Source: Hexactinellida sp. DTS-2022
Lineage: Eukaryota > Porifera > Hexactinellida
DNA: 64,000 nt
Direction: 5' to 3'
Assembly (NCBI GenBank): GCA_028753945.1
Contig: JAPNXP010000016.1
Span: 1,240,001-1,304,000 of the forward strand
Each line of letters begins with the position of its first letter. Position 1 is the stretch's first letter. The notes beneath the pieces were generated by a model. It did no database searches. It was not told the origin of the DNA and worked only from the letters and a program-made list of their open reading frames with translations. The translations under genes and the position numbers were made by a program. Positions 15,301-29,800 of this stretch are shown here, one piece after another.

Positions 15301-18300
15301 TCGCATGGGTTGGTAGGAGTTGGGTGAATACCCAAACGGCACCTAAAAATGCTGACTCAGCACATATTATATTCTACTGAAACTTGAATATCTCTCAAAT
15401 GAAGTGAGCTAAAACGATACTTCCAACTCACTAAGGGTCGTTGCCTTTTGAATCACTTTTCTGAAATAGTTTAACACCTTCATAGTGATGATGACATGGC
15501 GAAAAAAAATCCAAAATTGCAGCCTGTGCCGACAGCATGTTCCATTGGAGGCACTATCAATAAACCACCACCAAAATATAGTGCCACCAAAGGAACATGC
15601 GTCGGCACAGCTGCAATTTTGGATTTTTTTTTTTCTCCGTAGACGGTGCCCTGGCCTGAGCTTTATAGTTGATGGGCTGAAACTTGGCATGTAGGTGCGA
15701 TGGGACCGTCTAATTTGCACCTGGGGTTACGATTTTTGATTAACAAATTTTTGACACATCTTTAACACCTTTCAAAATTTGTCTGGTCCATAACTCAAAA
15801 TATGTTTTACTAAACCCCCAAATTTTATTTCACATTTGGATTCACCATAAAATTCTGCGTCTGATGGGAGAAGAGAACTTTTAATAAAGATTTTTATTTC
15901 TGCCACAAATGTGGTTTGAAATTTCTTTGTTTACTCACACTTCAATTTCAGTAAAACTGTGAAATCTAATTCCATTGTTTCTACTTGTAATAATTATATT
16001 GATTTAACTTGTTAAATCTTTCACTATTGTTTCAACTTGCGATAATTAAATTGATTCAACTAATAAATTCCAGCTGGCTTCTATTTAATTCTAGTATTAC
16101 TATACAATGGATTAAATAAATTATAATAATATAAGGAATTTGTTGACTCAACTCAACCAACCGTGGATAACATTGCTAAAATAAATTCCTGATAATATAT
16201 TTTATTATCAATACATAATGAATGAATGGCATTAAACTCTTGATGGTTTATGATAGAAACTAACTTCAAATTTATCTACCGTTCCTTGTAACTCCGACCA
16301 ATTAACAAATGGTTCTTCACACCTTGGGCGTTGATGACTGGGCGAAAAAAAATCCAAAATTGCACCCTGTGCTGACAGCATGCTCCTTTGGAGGCACTAT
16401 CAATAACCAACCAATAAAATATAGTGCCACCAAAGGAACATGCGTCGGCACAGGGTGCAATTTTGGATTTTATTACTGTGCCGACTATACTATAGTATAG
16501 TGGCCCAGTTCTAATCTCACTGCCTTTATTTTTATTTTTATTTTTTTTTTCTCCGTAGACGGTGCCCTGGCCTGAGCTTTATAGTTGATGGGCTGAAACT
16601 TGGCATGTAGGTGCGATAGGACCGTCTAATTTGCACCTGGGGTTACGATTTTTTATTAACAAATTTTTGACACATCTTTAACACCTTTCAAATTTTGTCT
16701 GGTCCATAACTCAAAAATTGTTTTACTAAACCCGCAAATTTTATTTCACATTTGGATTCGCCATAAAATTCTGCGTCTGATGGGAAAAAAATATTTCAAT
16801 AAAGGGGTCAATTTCTGCCATAAATGGGGGTTGAAATTTCTTTGTTTACTCACACTTCAATTTCAGTAAAACTGTGAAATCTAATTCCATTGTTTCAACT
16901 TGTAATAATTATATTGATTTAACTTGTTAAATCCTACTCTAGTGATTCAACTTGCGATAATTATATTGATTTAACTTATAAATTCCAGCTGGCTTCTATT
17001 TAATTGTAGTATTACTATACAATGGATTAAATAAAATATTATAATATAAGGAATTTGTTGACTTAATTAAACTTAACCGTGGATAACATTGCTAAAATAA
17101 ATAACTAATAATATAATTTATTATCGATATTATAATGAATGAATGGCCGTAAACTATAGATGGTTTACGATAGAAACAAACTTCAAATTTATCTACCATT
17201 CCTTGTGACTCGGACCAATTAACAAATGGTTTTTGACACCTTGAGGCGTTGATGACTGGGCGAAAAAAAATCCAAAATTGCAGACTGTGCCGATAGCATG
17301 TTCCTTTGGAGGCACTATCAATAAACAAACAACAAAATATAGTGCCACCAAAGGAACATGGTCGGCACAGTCTGCAATTTTGGATTTTATTTTTGGTCCG
17401 TAGATCGTCCACTGAACAGAGTTTAATTAACTAAGAACCCAAAATTTCAGGACAGGTGTCTCATGGGTTACAGATGTGCACCTGGGGTCACGATTTTTTA
17501 CTACATTTTTTTGGACACATTTTTGCACCTGTTTAATATTAGAAAAAGAACAATACATAGTGCACAAATATTTAATTTATATGCATTCGATAGAGAATTA
17601 AATTCTACACCTTTTCACAGTGCACGAATTTTTAAATTGAGTTTCGTTTGTGCCACAATTGAGTTGCAAGTTTCCTTTGTTTACTAACACTTCAGTTCAA
17701 TTGAAGTGTTAAATCGAATTCTATTGTTTCAACTTGTGATAATTACATTGATTCAACTTGTGAGATCGAGTAGGCTTCTATTTTCTAATTGAAAACTAAG
17801 ATTTTACATTCCATAACAACAACAGATTATGTGATTATATTTATTTCTGCTCAGAATATTCTTGAACAATGGATACATGAGATATTTAATTCTAATTAAT
17901 TCGCTCTGTGTTTAACTTAGAGAAACGGTTCCAATTAGATTATTGGGGTATCGAGTGCGCTGAATTCAAATATGATAGTGAAATTAAATTTAAATTAATT
18001 ATTATAGCAAATAATTGAACTTAATTTATTTTGATGTAAATAATATTGGTGTTAAATTATCTTAGATTAATTAAATATTTATACTAATTATCTAAATTTC
18101 ATTAATCTCAGAAATGATACAAGATAGAAACAAACTTTAAATTTATCAATTGGTCCTTATGGCACGTACCACCTATACAAGTGGATCTTGACACCTTGAG
18201 GTGATGATGACATCGTCAAAAAAATGTATTTTTACAATTTTGTGAATTATATTATAAAAATGGGTTAGTTGGAGTTGGGTGATGACCCAACACTCACATA

Positions 18301-21300
18301 AAAAATGCTGATTCATCACTTATTATATTCTACTGAAACTTGAATATCTTTGAAACGAAGTGAGCAAAATGGAAACTTCCACCACTCAAAGGGTGGTAGC
18401 CTTCTGAAACACCTTTCTGAAATAATTTAACACCTTTATAGTGATGATGACTTGGTGGAAAAAAAATCCAAAATTGCAGCCTGTGCCGACAGCATGTTCC
18501 ATTGGAGGCACTATCAATAGACCACCACCAAAATATAGTGCCACCAAATGAACATGCGTCGGCACAGGCTGCAATTTTGGATTTTATTTATATTATTATT
18601 TTTTCTCCGTAGACGGTACCCTGGCCACACCTTTATACATTGAGGGCTGAAACTTGCCATGTAGATGCGAAGTGCCCTTCTAATTTGCACCTGGGGTTAC
18701 GATTTTTGATTAACGAATTTTTGACACATCTTTAACACCTTTCAAAATTTGTCTGGTCCATAACTCAAAATATGTTTTACTAAACCCCCAAATTTTATTT
18801 CACATTTGGATTCACCATAAGATTCTGCGTCTGATGGGAGAAGAATATTTTCAAAAATATGTTTAATTTCTGCCATAAATGGGGTTTGAAATTTCTTTGT
18901 TTACTCACACTTCAATTTCAGTAAAAGTGTTAAATCTAATTCTATTGTTTCAACTTGTAATAATTATATTGATTTAACTTGTTAAATCTTACTCTATTGT
19001 TTCAACTTGAGATAAATATATTGATTCAACTTATAAATTCCAGCTGGCTTCTATTTAATTGTAGTATTACTATACAATGGATTAAATAAAATATAATGAT
19101 ATAAGGAATTTGTTGACTAAACTCAAATCACCGTGGATAACATTGCTAAAATATATAACTAATAATTTAATTTATTATCAATAAGTAATGAATGAATGGC
19201 ATTAAACTAAAGATGGTTTATGATAGAACCGTTAAGATTTTAGATACCACAACAACGACAGATTAAGTGATTATATTTATTTCGGCGAGAATATTCTTGC
19301 ACAATTAATGTACTGACATATTTAATTCTAATTAATTCGCTCTGTGTTTACCGTATAGAGATGGTTCCAGATAGATTATTGGGGTTATCGAGTGCGTGGA
19401 ATTCAAATATTATAGTGAAATTCAATTTAAATTAATAATAATTGCAAATCATTGAACTTAATTTATTTTGCTGTATATAATAATGGTGTTAAATAATTAA
19501 TAAATTAATTAAATATTTATACTAATTAGCTAAATTTCATTAATCTCAGAGATGATACAAGATAGAAACAAACTTTCAATTTATCAATTGGTCCTTATGC
19601 CAGGTACCACCTATACAAGTGGGTCTTGACACCTTGAGGTGATTATGACATCGTAAAAAAAATGTATTTTTACAATTTTGTGAATTAAATAATTCGCATG
19701 GGTTGGTAGGAGTTGGGTGAATACCCAAACGGCACCTAAAAAATGCTGACTCAGCACATATTATATTCTACTGAAACTTGAATATCTCTCAAATGAAGTG
19801 AGCTAAAACGAAACTTCCAACTCACTAAGGGTCGTTGCCTTTTGAATCACTTTTCTGAATAGTTTAACACCTTCATAGTGATGATGACATGGCGAAAAAA
19901 AATCCAAAATTGCAGCCTGTGCCGACAGCATGTTCCATAGGAGGCACTATCAATAAACCACCACCAAAATATAGTGCCACCAAAGGAACATGCGTCGGCA
20001 CAGCTGCATTTTGGATTTTTTAAACGATGAATACGATGTAAAATTTTAAGCGATTACGATTACGATTACGATTACGATTACTATAAACTTGTAAATGATT
20101 ACGATTATGAAAACAACCCAAAATGTATACTAAATGCGGTCTGGCTAAGTCTGATAAATTCGAATCAAAAGTACTAACAATAAGGGAAAGTGTCAATTTC
20201 AAAAAAACTACTGTTATTGTATATATTATGATGGAATTCCAATTAATGTGACTGTTATTGAATAAAAGCACTATCGCAGCTCAGTGCAATCCTACGAATT
20301 GATAATATATCCTTAATTTCATCAAAGATAAATACGCTAATAAATTAGCATGATTACGATTACGATACGACTACACTCTAATAGAATAATCTGATTACTA
20401 ATACGATTATGAATACAGCGAAATGTGTAATCGATTACAATCGATTACGATTTTTAATCGTAATCGGCCCCAACCCTGCCCATGTTTATTGATCCTAAAT
20501 CTTAAACATGTGTAATGCATTAACAGTAAGTTTGATTTAAATAAATCCTATAAAGTCTAGTACTAAACTCTCTATACATAATCTCCAATTAATTAAAGCA
20601 CAACTCTTAATTAAATACCTTAATTTACTTTCGTTACATATCTCTCCCCTAAAGTACTCAATATATCTCATAGTCTTGTAAATTTCGAAGGTAACCTTCT
20701 AAGACGATGAGAATGTCTTGGAATTTCAGGTTGAACGTCTTCACCTTCCGGTTCTTGATATGAATGGGAATTGTTTCACTATCTTGGATCGAGTTATAAT
20801 ATCCCGAAAGAAGCTGGAAGTCTTGATTAGCGGCAAACTCATCCTTCCGCACAAAACGAGCTCTAACTCTATTGATATATGCTATCCCACTTCGTCGGTC
20901 TTGATGTTTCACCTTTAGATTGACTTAACCTAGTATACTTCTAAAACCGACCATTTCCCTTCCCAACGAGGGTCTAACTTCTCTCTATACGTATTCTTAG
21001 CCGTATATCATCCACTCACCTTGAACTTGATCGTTCTCGAAGCATGTGCATCATAGAATCTCCTCTGTTTTTCTGCAGCTGTTTTGAGATGATCACGAAA
21101 AAATATTGTATTTTTGGAGTATCTCCTTTAAATGTTTTGCGTATCCCAAGGAATCATAGCCAACCTCTTGATCCAATCCTTTCGGTCCAGGTCTTTCGGA
21201 ATTTTTGAAAGTAGATTGATCCAATCCTTTCGGATCAATCTGCTTTCAAAAATTTCGACCATGGTCACTGTAACATTCTTGGTATTCCAACACGGTAAAA

Positions 21301-24300
21301 CAAGGACCTGAGGAATTCTACACTCGTTCTGCCTTTGGATCAGGTAAATAATCTTGTACAACCAGACAGGAATGGTAAAATAATGATTTTTTCAAATAAA
21401 ATCAAAATCAAAATCAATTGATTTAAAGTTGATTTTTACTATTTGAAAATGGTGATACCTATTGCAATCGTAGTTATTTCGACGTAATATTACAATGTAT
21501 ACTTGCTGCGAAATTCGCAATTGAATACCTATTATATAATTTGAGTTATGTTCATTCAAATCAATGATTTTAGTTTCCAAAAAAAATCAAAAAAATCATA
21601 AATTTTCCTAGCCTGCAACCAGAATATATTTATTTCCTTTGAATTAATCGGCGCTTCTATAACATCAACTGCAATCCAATAACACGAATTTCAATCTAGT
21701 GCAGCGGCACAACCATACAATTATTCATTTTATTGATTAACCCTCGGCTGGCTTGGGGTAAAAGGTATAAATAGAAAAACCCCACTTTCACTTTCACTTT
21801 CAATTGAAATTCAATTAACTTTCAGTTTCAATTTTACATTCCTAGCCAGACGAGGGTTAAGCACCAAAATTTGTACGCATATACTTTGATGTAGTGCTAA
21901 CATTTTTGGATATTGAGGCAATTGAAAGAGTGTCTATATCGGCCATGACAGCTCGTAAAAGTTAACACGTCCGATAGTGTTCGCCGGACTTGTTTCCCAT
22001 AAAAACTTGTTCAAATTAAGTTATATCGTCTTTTTATTGTTGAATTCGGTTTCGTAAAATTATTCGAGATTCACCGTGATTTACCATAAATATCGAATAA
22101 TTTTATCAAATCACGTTTTACAGGGTCGGTATGTGTATAATTATACTCAGGTAGTTGAGTGGAGTCGAAAGAGGGGTCACTCGATTGGGTAAGGACACAA
22201 TTGGAGAATGGAATTTTTGACACATTCCTGGTACATTCCAGCGTTGCTATGGAAAAATATATCAAATTATCGGAAATTTTACTTGGAAACCGAATTCAAC
22301 AATAAAAAGACGATATAACTTAATTTGAACAAGTTTTTATGGGAAACAAGTCCGGCGAACACTATCAGACGTGTTAACTTAGAAGAGCTGTCATGGCCGA
22401 TATAGACACTCTTTCAATTGCCTCAATAGCCAAAAATGTTAGCAATACATCAAAGTATATTCGTACAAATTTGGTGCTTTTATCAAAAAATGAACAATCT
22501 GTTGAAATTTTATGGCTATGCCATGCCGCTGGACTAATCTGAGTGCTGACCATAGGTAATTTGGAAGGCACAGGTTGCTTAGCTTTCATGCAATTGTCGC
22601 AGGACTTGTATTAATATTGGATATCTGTTGCCATTCCCACCCAGTAAACTACCCTTTTAAGTTTGTCCAAAGTTTTTCTCCATCCTTGATGACCCGCACA
22701 AGGTAGATCATGATGATGATATAAAAATGTTGTTTTTTTTCAATCTATTTGGTCCGAGTATGACGTTCGGTGTGACACTAAATCCTTCCACGTCATATTC
22801 TCGACACAACAATCCATCAATTATTTTCATTTCTGTCCAAATTTGAGTACAGTAGAAGCTCGCAAACCGGGGCACTCGCAAACCGGGGCACCTCCCAAAC
22901 CGGGGCAGATAGTTCCGAATTTGGTTTTATCATATATAAATTCCGCTCTCGAACCGGGGCAAAGCTCGCAAACCGGGGCACTCTTTTTCATTGATTTGTT
23001 ACTTTGTTTTCATATTTGTATATTTAGCTTTGTAGATAAGCTCGCAAACCGGGGCACTCTCCCAAAGTGGGGCATATTTCAGAAACGCCAAGGTGCCCCG
23101 GTTTGCGAGCTTCTACTGTATATCGTTGAGGAAAACTTCGATTTGCATTAGAGGACATAAGTTCTTCGAGAGAAGGTTCATAATTGTGCTTATTAATAAT
23201 AGGTCACCCTTTTGACAGACCTTAATTCGATCCCTAATAATGCCAGGACCAAATTCACATACTAAAGATACTTAATCAAAAACCATCCTCGACAGAACAT
23301 TAGCATTTACATTCTCTAAGCCACTGCGATACTCCACGACGAAATCAAATTCCTGTAGAGCTAATCTGCAAAGCCTACCTTCCATCTTCTGATCAGAAAG
23401 CCAACATAATGGTCAGTGATCCGTAATAATTCTAATCTTTCGTCCCAGAAGATAGCGTCGAAATAGTTTCGTACCAAACACTAATGCCAGCCACTATCTC
23501 AATTACGCTATAATTCCTTTCGGGCTTTGTCAATGTCCTACTAGCATCTCAAATAACATTTCCATCCTGTTCCAGTATCGCCCCACACCAACACCACTCG
23601 CAGCCGTATAAAATACAAAATTATTGTCTAAAGAAGGATAAATAAAAACTGGACTATAGGACAGCACACTTTTCAGTAACTCAAATGAGTCTTGACAGTC
23701 ATTATTCCTTTTCTAGCAAACTGTGTAGAGGTGATGCTGTCTCAGAGAAACCTGTAATGAATTTTCTAAGTAAGAAGCAAGAGCTAAAAAATTTCATACA
23801 TGGTAAGTGGTAACGTCCTTTGGGCAGACCTGGGGCTGATTACTAGTGAGTGATTACGATTACGATTACGATTACATCCTTCAGAAAAAGCTTGATTATG
23901 ATTACGATTACGATTACACGGAATGTTGTAATCGATTACAATCAATTACAATTGATTACAATTTCATTTTCTTTCGATGCAATACGATCGTTCCGATTAA
24001 GCCCCGGAGTTTCATGCGCACGAAAAATAAGGCCCGTGTGCATGGGAGTAGCCACCAAGAATTATTTGTAGGGACCAGATATATCTTTCGGGGTGCAATG
24101 AGATCAGTGAACCCTTAAACTATAACCTTATTTAAAGTTATTGTGGAAAATTTGGGGGGTCTGGTGCCATACCTGGGGCTGATTACTAGTGGGTGATTAC
24201 GATTACGATTACGATTACATCCTTCAAAAAAAGCTTGATTATGATTACGATTACGATTACAGGAAAAGTTGTAATCGATTACAATCGATTACGATTGTAA

Positions 24301-26828
24301 TCGTAATCAGCCCCAAGCCTGCCTTTGGGGTAGGCCAATCCTGAACAGACTCAACTTTGGATGGGTCGCGCCGGTCGAATTCATTCCTTGAGGAGAAAAC
24401 AAATATCTTTGATAACGAACACTAGACTTAGCCAAAGAACATTAGCTGCCTTGCAGGGTCAATTTTGATTAGCGCAGTCGCTGAAACACCTCTTTTAGGT
24501 GATTCACGCGAGATTCGATATCAGCCGAGAAAACCAAATATCATAAATAAATACTTTGGCTATGTCCATACCTCGCAAGACAGTCTCTATCAGCATCTGA
24601 AAAGAAGAAGGTCCATTACATACCCAAATGGCATGTACACAAATTCATATAATCCCATACCAGGACCCAGTGTGAAGGCGGTCTAGTACCGATCATCGGA
24701 ATCAATTGGTAATTGCCAAAAACCACTATTGAGATCCAATGTTGAAACACAACGGCACCAGATAGGTAAGATTGAATATCATCTATTAAGGGTAGAGGAT
24801 AAGCATCCGTGACTGTTCGTTTGTTCAACTCCCTATAGTCGACATAAATTCGTATACCTCCATCGCGTTTAATAACATAGAATACGGGTGCAACCCAAGG
24901 GCTAGTGCTCTCTCTGATTATCCCTTGATCCAACATCCTTTGTATTTCAGCCAGGGGCAGTGGGAGGGTGGGGCCAGGTGGGGCCTGTGCCCCACCTGAA
25001 TTTGGGCGTGCCCCACTTGTGGTACCTGACCGTACCTCGCTAGCGGCGCCACTGATTTGAGCATCCACTTCTGATTTAAGATGTACAGACAATCTTCTCG
25101 GCGGCAAACGGACAGGTCAACTATCTTCTGTGCAGATCTCATGATAGGTTATTTTGGTTCGCCCTGGCGTGGTAGAAATCGATCTATATTCCAAGATTAA
25201 GTTACCAGAAATATCAATCTAGAATTCTCAGTAAAGCTTGGTATGCAGCATTCATCACAACCATTATCTTCTTTACGTGTTGATATAGGCGCCACCGACT
25301 CGACTAGACTAGTCTGCTTTTCGTGCAGTTGACAATTATATTAACTGTTTTCCTCGTACTACTTCTTGACTTAGAATGGTTATTAAGCGAAGTCAAATTT
25401 TGGATGAAACTTTCAATCTAGTATCATTGTGCAATGAAATAATTCAGAAACTGGCGATTCAACACAACCATTTTCGAAATCTAATGTTAAATTATGAGTA
25501 GAAAGAAAATCTCTGCCCAACATGACAGGTGTTATCAATTCACTGACCACTGTGAACTCGTGATTAGTCCGCTTCGCACCAATTTCTAACGAAAGCAGAA
25601 CTCGTCCAATTATTTATAGGTCGTTATCTGTTGCGGAAAACAAACGTTTAGAATAGTATCTATCAACCTCGGTCCTAGTTCTTCCCACAAGATCAACTAC
25701 AATCAAAGATACTGATGAACCGGAATCTAATAAAATTGCCTCCACTTTGTGTTGTCCAATTAGAAATTCCATATTACTTAAACTTTTTGTATCGAATGGT
25801 AAAGAGGTTGAAACCACATTTCAATACTGGGCCAATATACTATAGTATAGTCGGCACAGTAAAAATATTTTCTTCAATTTGATGTAAGATATTTAAGCTA
25901 TTATTCACCTTCAAAGTCCCAACACTTTATCTGTCGCATTCTATTGAGTTATTTCGTGGGGCTATATAACATGACATTTACATTCTCTATATAATAATTC
26001 CAGTTCCACGAACCCGAAATTTCGAAACGATTTAGTTTTAATAGTTTACCATATGTAACCAAAGTAAATTCATGTATTTACTTAACTGTTGTCTTTAATT
26101 AATTGGAGATTTATGTACGTAGATAGTTTAGTACTTGAGATTGTAGGATTTAATTATATCAAACTTACTATTAATAAAATACATTGCAATTGGTAGCAGT
26201 GAGATTGCCGAACTGTCCTGTCGAGGAAGGTTCTACCAGATGAATCACCGCAAGAGTTTTTGCATTCGCTTAAACAATTACTGACTAAAGCGATTCCGGA
26301 AATGGATATATACGCACGCGAACATTTGCTCTTACTTCAATTTCTCAGTTGACTACAACCACATTATGCTAGAAACATTCGCGCCTTCGGAGGTAATAGA
26401 TACCAACGAGGCATTGAAAAGAGTAGAATTCTTAATACTTTGCCAACCTGAAGAATCGGTTGCAAAGTAATGCATAGTACTAAACTAGATGAATTCGTAA
26501 ATAAAATAGATCGTGTTCTGGCTGGGTGACTGTTCAAAGTTCATCGGTAATGGCCCTTAGACAGAACAGAGGAGTGAGCGTGAGAGGCGACAGGCTGAGA
26601 TGTTTCAATTGTCAAACTTTTGGTCACATAGCAAGGAATTGCAGGAAGTCGCGTCATTTCTTTCCTCAGAACAGTAGTATTTTTATTTCCTTTGCGGGAA
26701 AGTTGGACACATTCAGAGGACACGTCCTTTAAACTTCAACGGACCGATTGGGAGGGTCACCAGTTGGTCTTCAAATCAGATCGGACCCAAGAACTATTAA
26801 AGTCACGAGATTATGTACTGCTTTGGTA

Positions 26829-26860
<32 letters not shown>

Positions 26861-29800
26861 GAATGGTCCGTATGACCGTATCCTCTCCACAGAAGACTTT
26901 TATCAATTAAAAGACATAGATGCCCTGGGGTCCAAGGTATAAATAGAAAAACAAACACTTTCATTTTCGCTTTCAATTGAAATTAAATTAAATTTCACTT
27001 TCAATTGGCAACTAAGAGTTATCATAACTTATCACAAGAGATAACTTATAACTTAGCATAACTTATAATTAACTTAAAAAGACCAAATTTTCAGGATATA
27101 TGTCTCATGGGTTACAGATGTGCACCTGCAGCTGGGCCCGTATTCACCAAGAAGTTAAGTACGTACTTAGTACTTAAGTACTAAGTATATGTACTTAAGT
27201 CATATTCAATAAGATTGGTATTCACTAAGATTTAAGTGTGTACTTATGTATATACTTAAGTACAAAACTTAAGTAACCTACTAAGTTAAGTTAACTTATA
27301 AGAATTTACTTTTATTGACCCTTAGACGTTGGAGTTTAATTAGAACATTGTAATAGATTTCTAGTAGTACTTGCTTTACTTTAGGGGAAGTTTATGATTC
27401 AATTTTCAACATTTATTACTATTGGAGTGTTGGTTGTTGTTTTCTAAAAGTTTCTGTTTTTTCTCAAGCACACAAATCACAGGAACTTGATTGAGAATAT
27501 TCTTTTTAAAGTTAAAAGAATACAGCAAGCTATTACAATAGCATTCCATACACTAATATGCTATGCTATTGTAAGATAACTATCTTTGTTAAATTGTGTA
27601 ATAATTAGAAATACATAACCAAGTCTAAATACATAATTAGCAAGCTATTTATACATCCAAAATATCCCGCTCTACTTCTAATCTATCTTAGACAATCTCA
27701 ATTAAGATTGAATAGTTGAGTGATACAATTTCCTTTGATTACATTACACTATTAAATATAATTTAAGAAATATAATTCAATTTCGTACTTAAGTACGTAC
27801 TTAGTTAAGTATGTACTTAAGTACAACAATATTTCTTAGTGAATACGACTTAAGTATGTACTTAACTAAGTACGTACTTAGTACTTAAGTATATACTTAG
27901 TACTTAAGTACTAAGTAATCTCAGTGAATACGGGCCCTGGGGTCACGATTTTTGAATTTCAATTTGGGAAAATTTTTAACGGGACTATTAGCATTTTTTT
28001 GTCCCATAGGAAAATAAAAGCAATAACAAGGACGTTTTTAAACCATTATATTCAGAAATTATTTTGGAGCTAATAGCTTTTCACGATTTTACAATCGACC
28101 TCATTCATATTCCTATCAAAGTGGCCACAATTCACCGTTAACATTCTGAAATCGTAAATTCGTTAATATACAATTATGTATTCATTTCGGGGTTTGGTGA
28201 GGATCTACTATATTAATAATTCAATTTCATTCAATGTTATTACTCTTCAAGTTATTGCTCATATCATAGTTACAGTAAATAATTAGACTGCATATGAATA
28301 ATTCAATGAAATTCACTAGTTATTGCTATACATGTATAAATCGATTGATAAATATACTTAGTTGCATTGAGGTTTTCTACTATATGAAAATTCAATTTCA
28401 CTCTAGTGATTAATTTTCAAAACGATTTCTGACATCCAAACAATGGATTAATGAAATGGAATATCTATTATATGAACATTCGTCTGTGTATTTGTTTGGT
28501 GCCGAAATGTATTAGTCCAATTGAAGTCAGGGGGGGGGGGATAATTTACATTTCGCTATAGTTAATTAACTTTTTCTCAAATAAATATTTCAGGGGGGGG
28601 GTATATATGAAACCCTGGTTTACATACTATTGTTGACGTTTACTAATAGGTAAACAAATTGGTTTGATTGAGAATGAACCCATATACTATCCTACTAGTG
28701 GGGTGGATTGGCTTAACAATTGTGCATTTAGTGATATCATATATATATATATATTATATAACTTATCATAAATATATATATATATATTACGAGCCCTTCG
28801 GTCTCGATCGCTTTACGAGAGATCGGTGCTACGCACCTCAAGTTAACGGCCGCTATGCGGCCTTACTCCTCACATTTTCTACCATGGAAATGGTAGATAG
28901 GGACGTTATGATTTTGATTTTCATTAATTTGTTTACCTATTTGTGTAAACAACAACAACAACAAATACTCATATTAGAATTTTATAAATGCGAAATTCGT
29001 GTTCAGCACACTTGTTTACTTATAATACCTATTGAAAGTTAACTTCTAGGTTGATTTTGAATTTCATTAAATTGTTTAGCTATTTTGAGTAAACAACAAC
29101 AACAACAACAACAAATATTCATATTAAAAAATTTAAACGCGAAATTCGTGTTCAGCATACTTGTTTACTTACAATATCCGTTGAAAGCTAACTTCTAGGT
29201 TAATTTAGAATTTTCATTAATTTGTTTACCTATTTTGTGTAAACAACAACAACAAATATTCATATTAGAAAATTATAACCGCGAAAATCGTGTTCAGCAT
29301 ACTTGTTTACCTATCATAACATTTGTTTACCTATTATAACATTTGAAAGTTAGTTTATATCCCAATATTAATAGCGGTTTCTATTCCCCCATCACTTTAA
29401 TATAATCCGGACAAACGAACACACAAACAAACACACAACAATCGAGATTTAATAATATAGATATATCTATATTATTAAATCTCGATTGTTGTGTGTGTGT
29501 TTGTTTGGAGCGCTCTCAATTGTCCGACTCTTTATGTTGTCATTTGTTAGAATTTCATATGTTGTCAATTGTCCGACTCTTATTTAGCTATGTTGTCACT
29601 TGTCCGACTCTTATATAGCTATGTTGTCAATTGTCCGACTCTTATTTAGCTATGTTGTCAATTGTCCGACTTTTATTTAGCTATGTTGTCGATTTTCCGA
29701 CTCGTGTTTAGCTATGTTGTCGATTGTCCGACTCTTAATTAACTGTGTTAGTTTTAATGGATATATGGTATGTAATGAACTTATTGTATCGATACAAATA

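Larger units (their letters stand above)
13849..20478. mobile_element. 6.6-kb composite: hAT-like element filled with tandem hairpin-ended units
   Basis: The outer ends are CAGGGTTGGGGCCGATTAC and its invert GTAATCGGCCCCAACCCTG. Flanks CCCATGAT (13841-13848) and CCCATGTT (20479-20486) are an 8-bp duplication with one mismatch. Near both ends are runs of the hexamer GATTAC. The middle (about 13920-20020) is a separate mass of repeats: four short palindromes and then five head-to-tail units. It reads as an old hAT MITE that received another element, which then multiplied in tandem. No coding capacity. Confidence 0.75.

Noticed and set aside
15409-15720. Repeated Cys-containing frames across the 15-20 kb hairpins
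   Set aside because: The same hairpin sequence yields similar peptides in both strands and every unit; they end at the hairpin and have no consistent frame.
20050-20090. GATTAC runs as telomere-like repeats
   Set aside because: The hexamer is short, imperfect and lies symmetrically inside hAT MITE ends at two loci; it is an element feature, not an interstitial telomere.
28790-28910. Hairpin block as a tRNA or known ribozyme
   Set aside because: No cloverleaf, A/B-box or anticodon arm, and no hammerhead, HDV or twister core could be matched by eye.
28668-29042. 124-codon plus-strand frame
   Set aside because: It runs through a TA microsatellite and the non-coding hairpin block of the Helentron-like element; composition is low-complexity.
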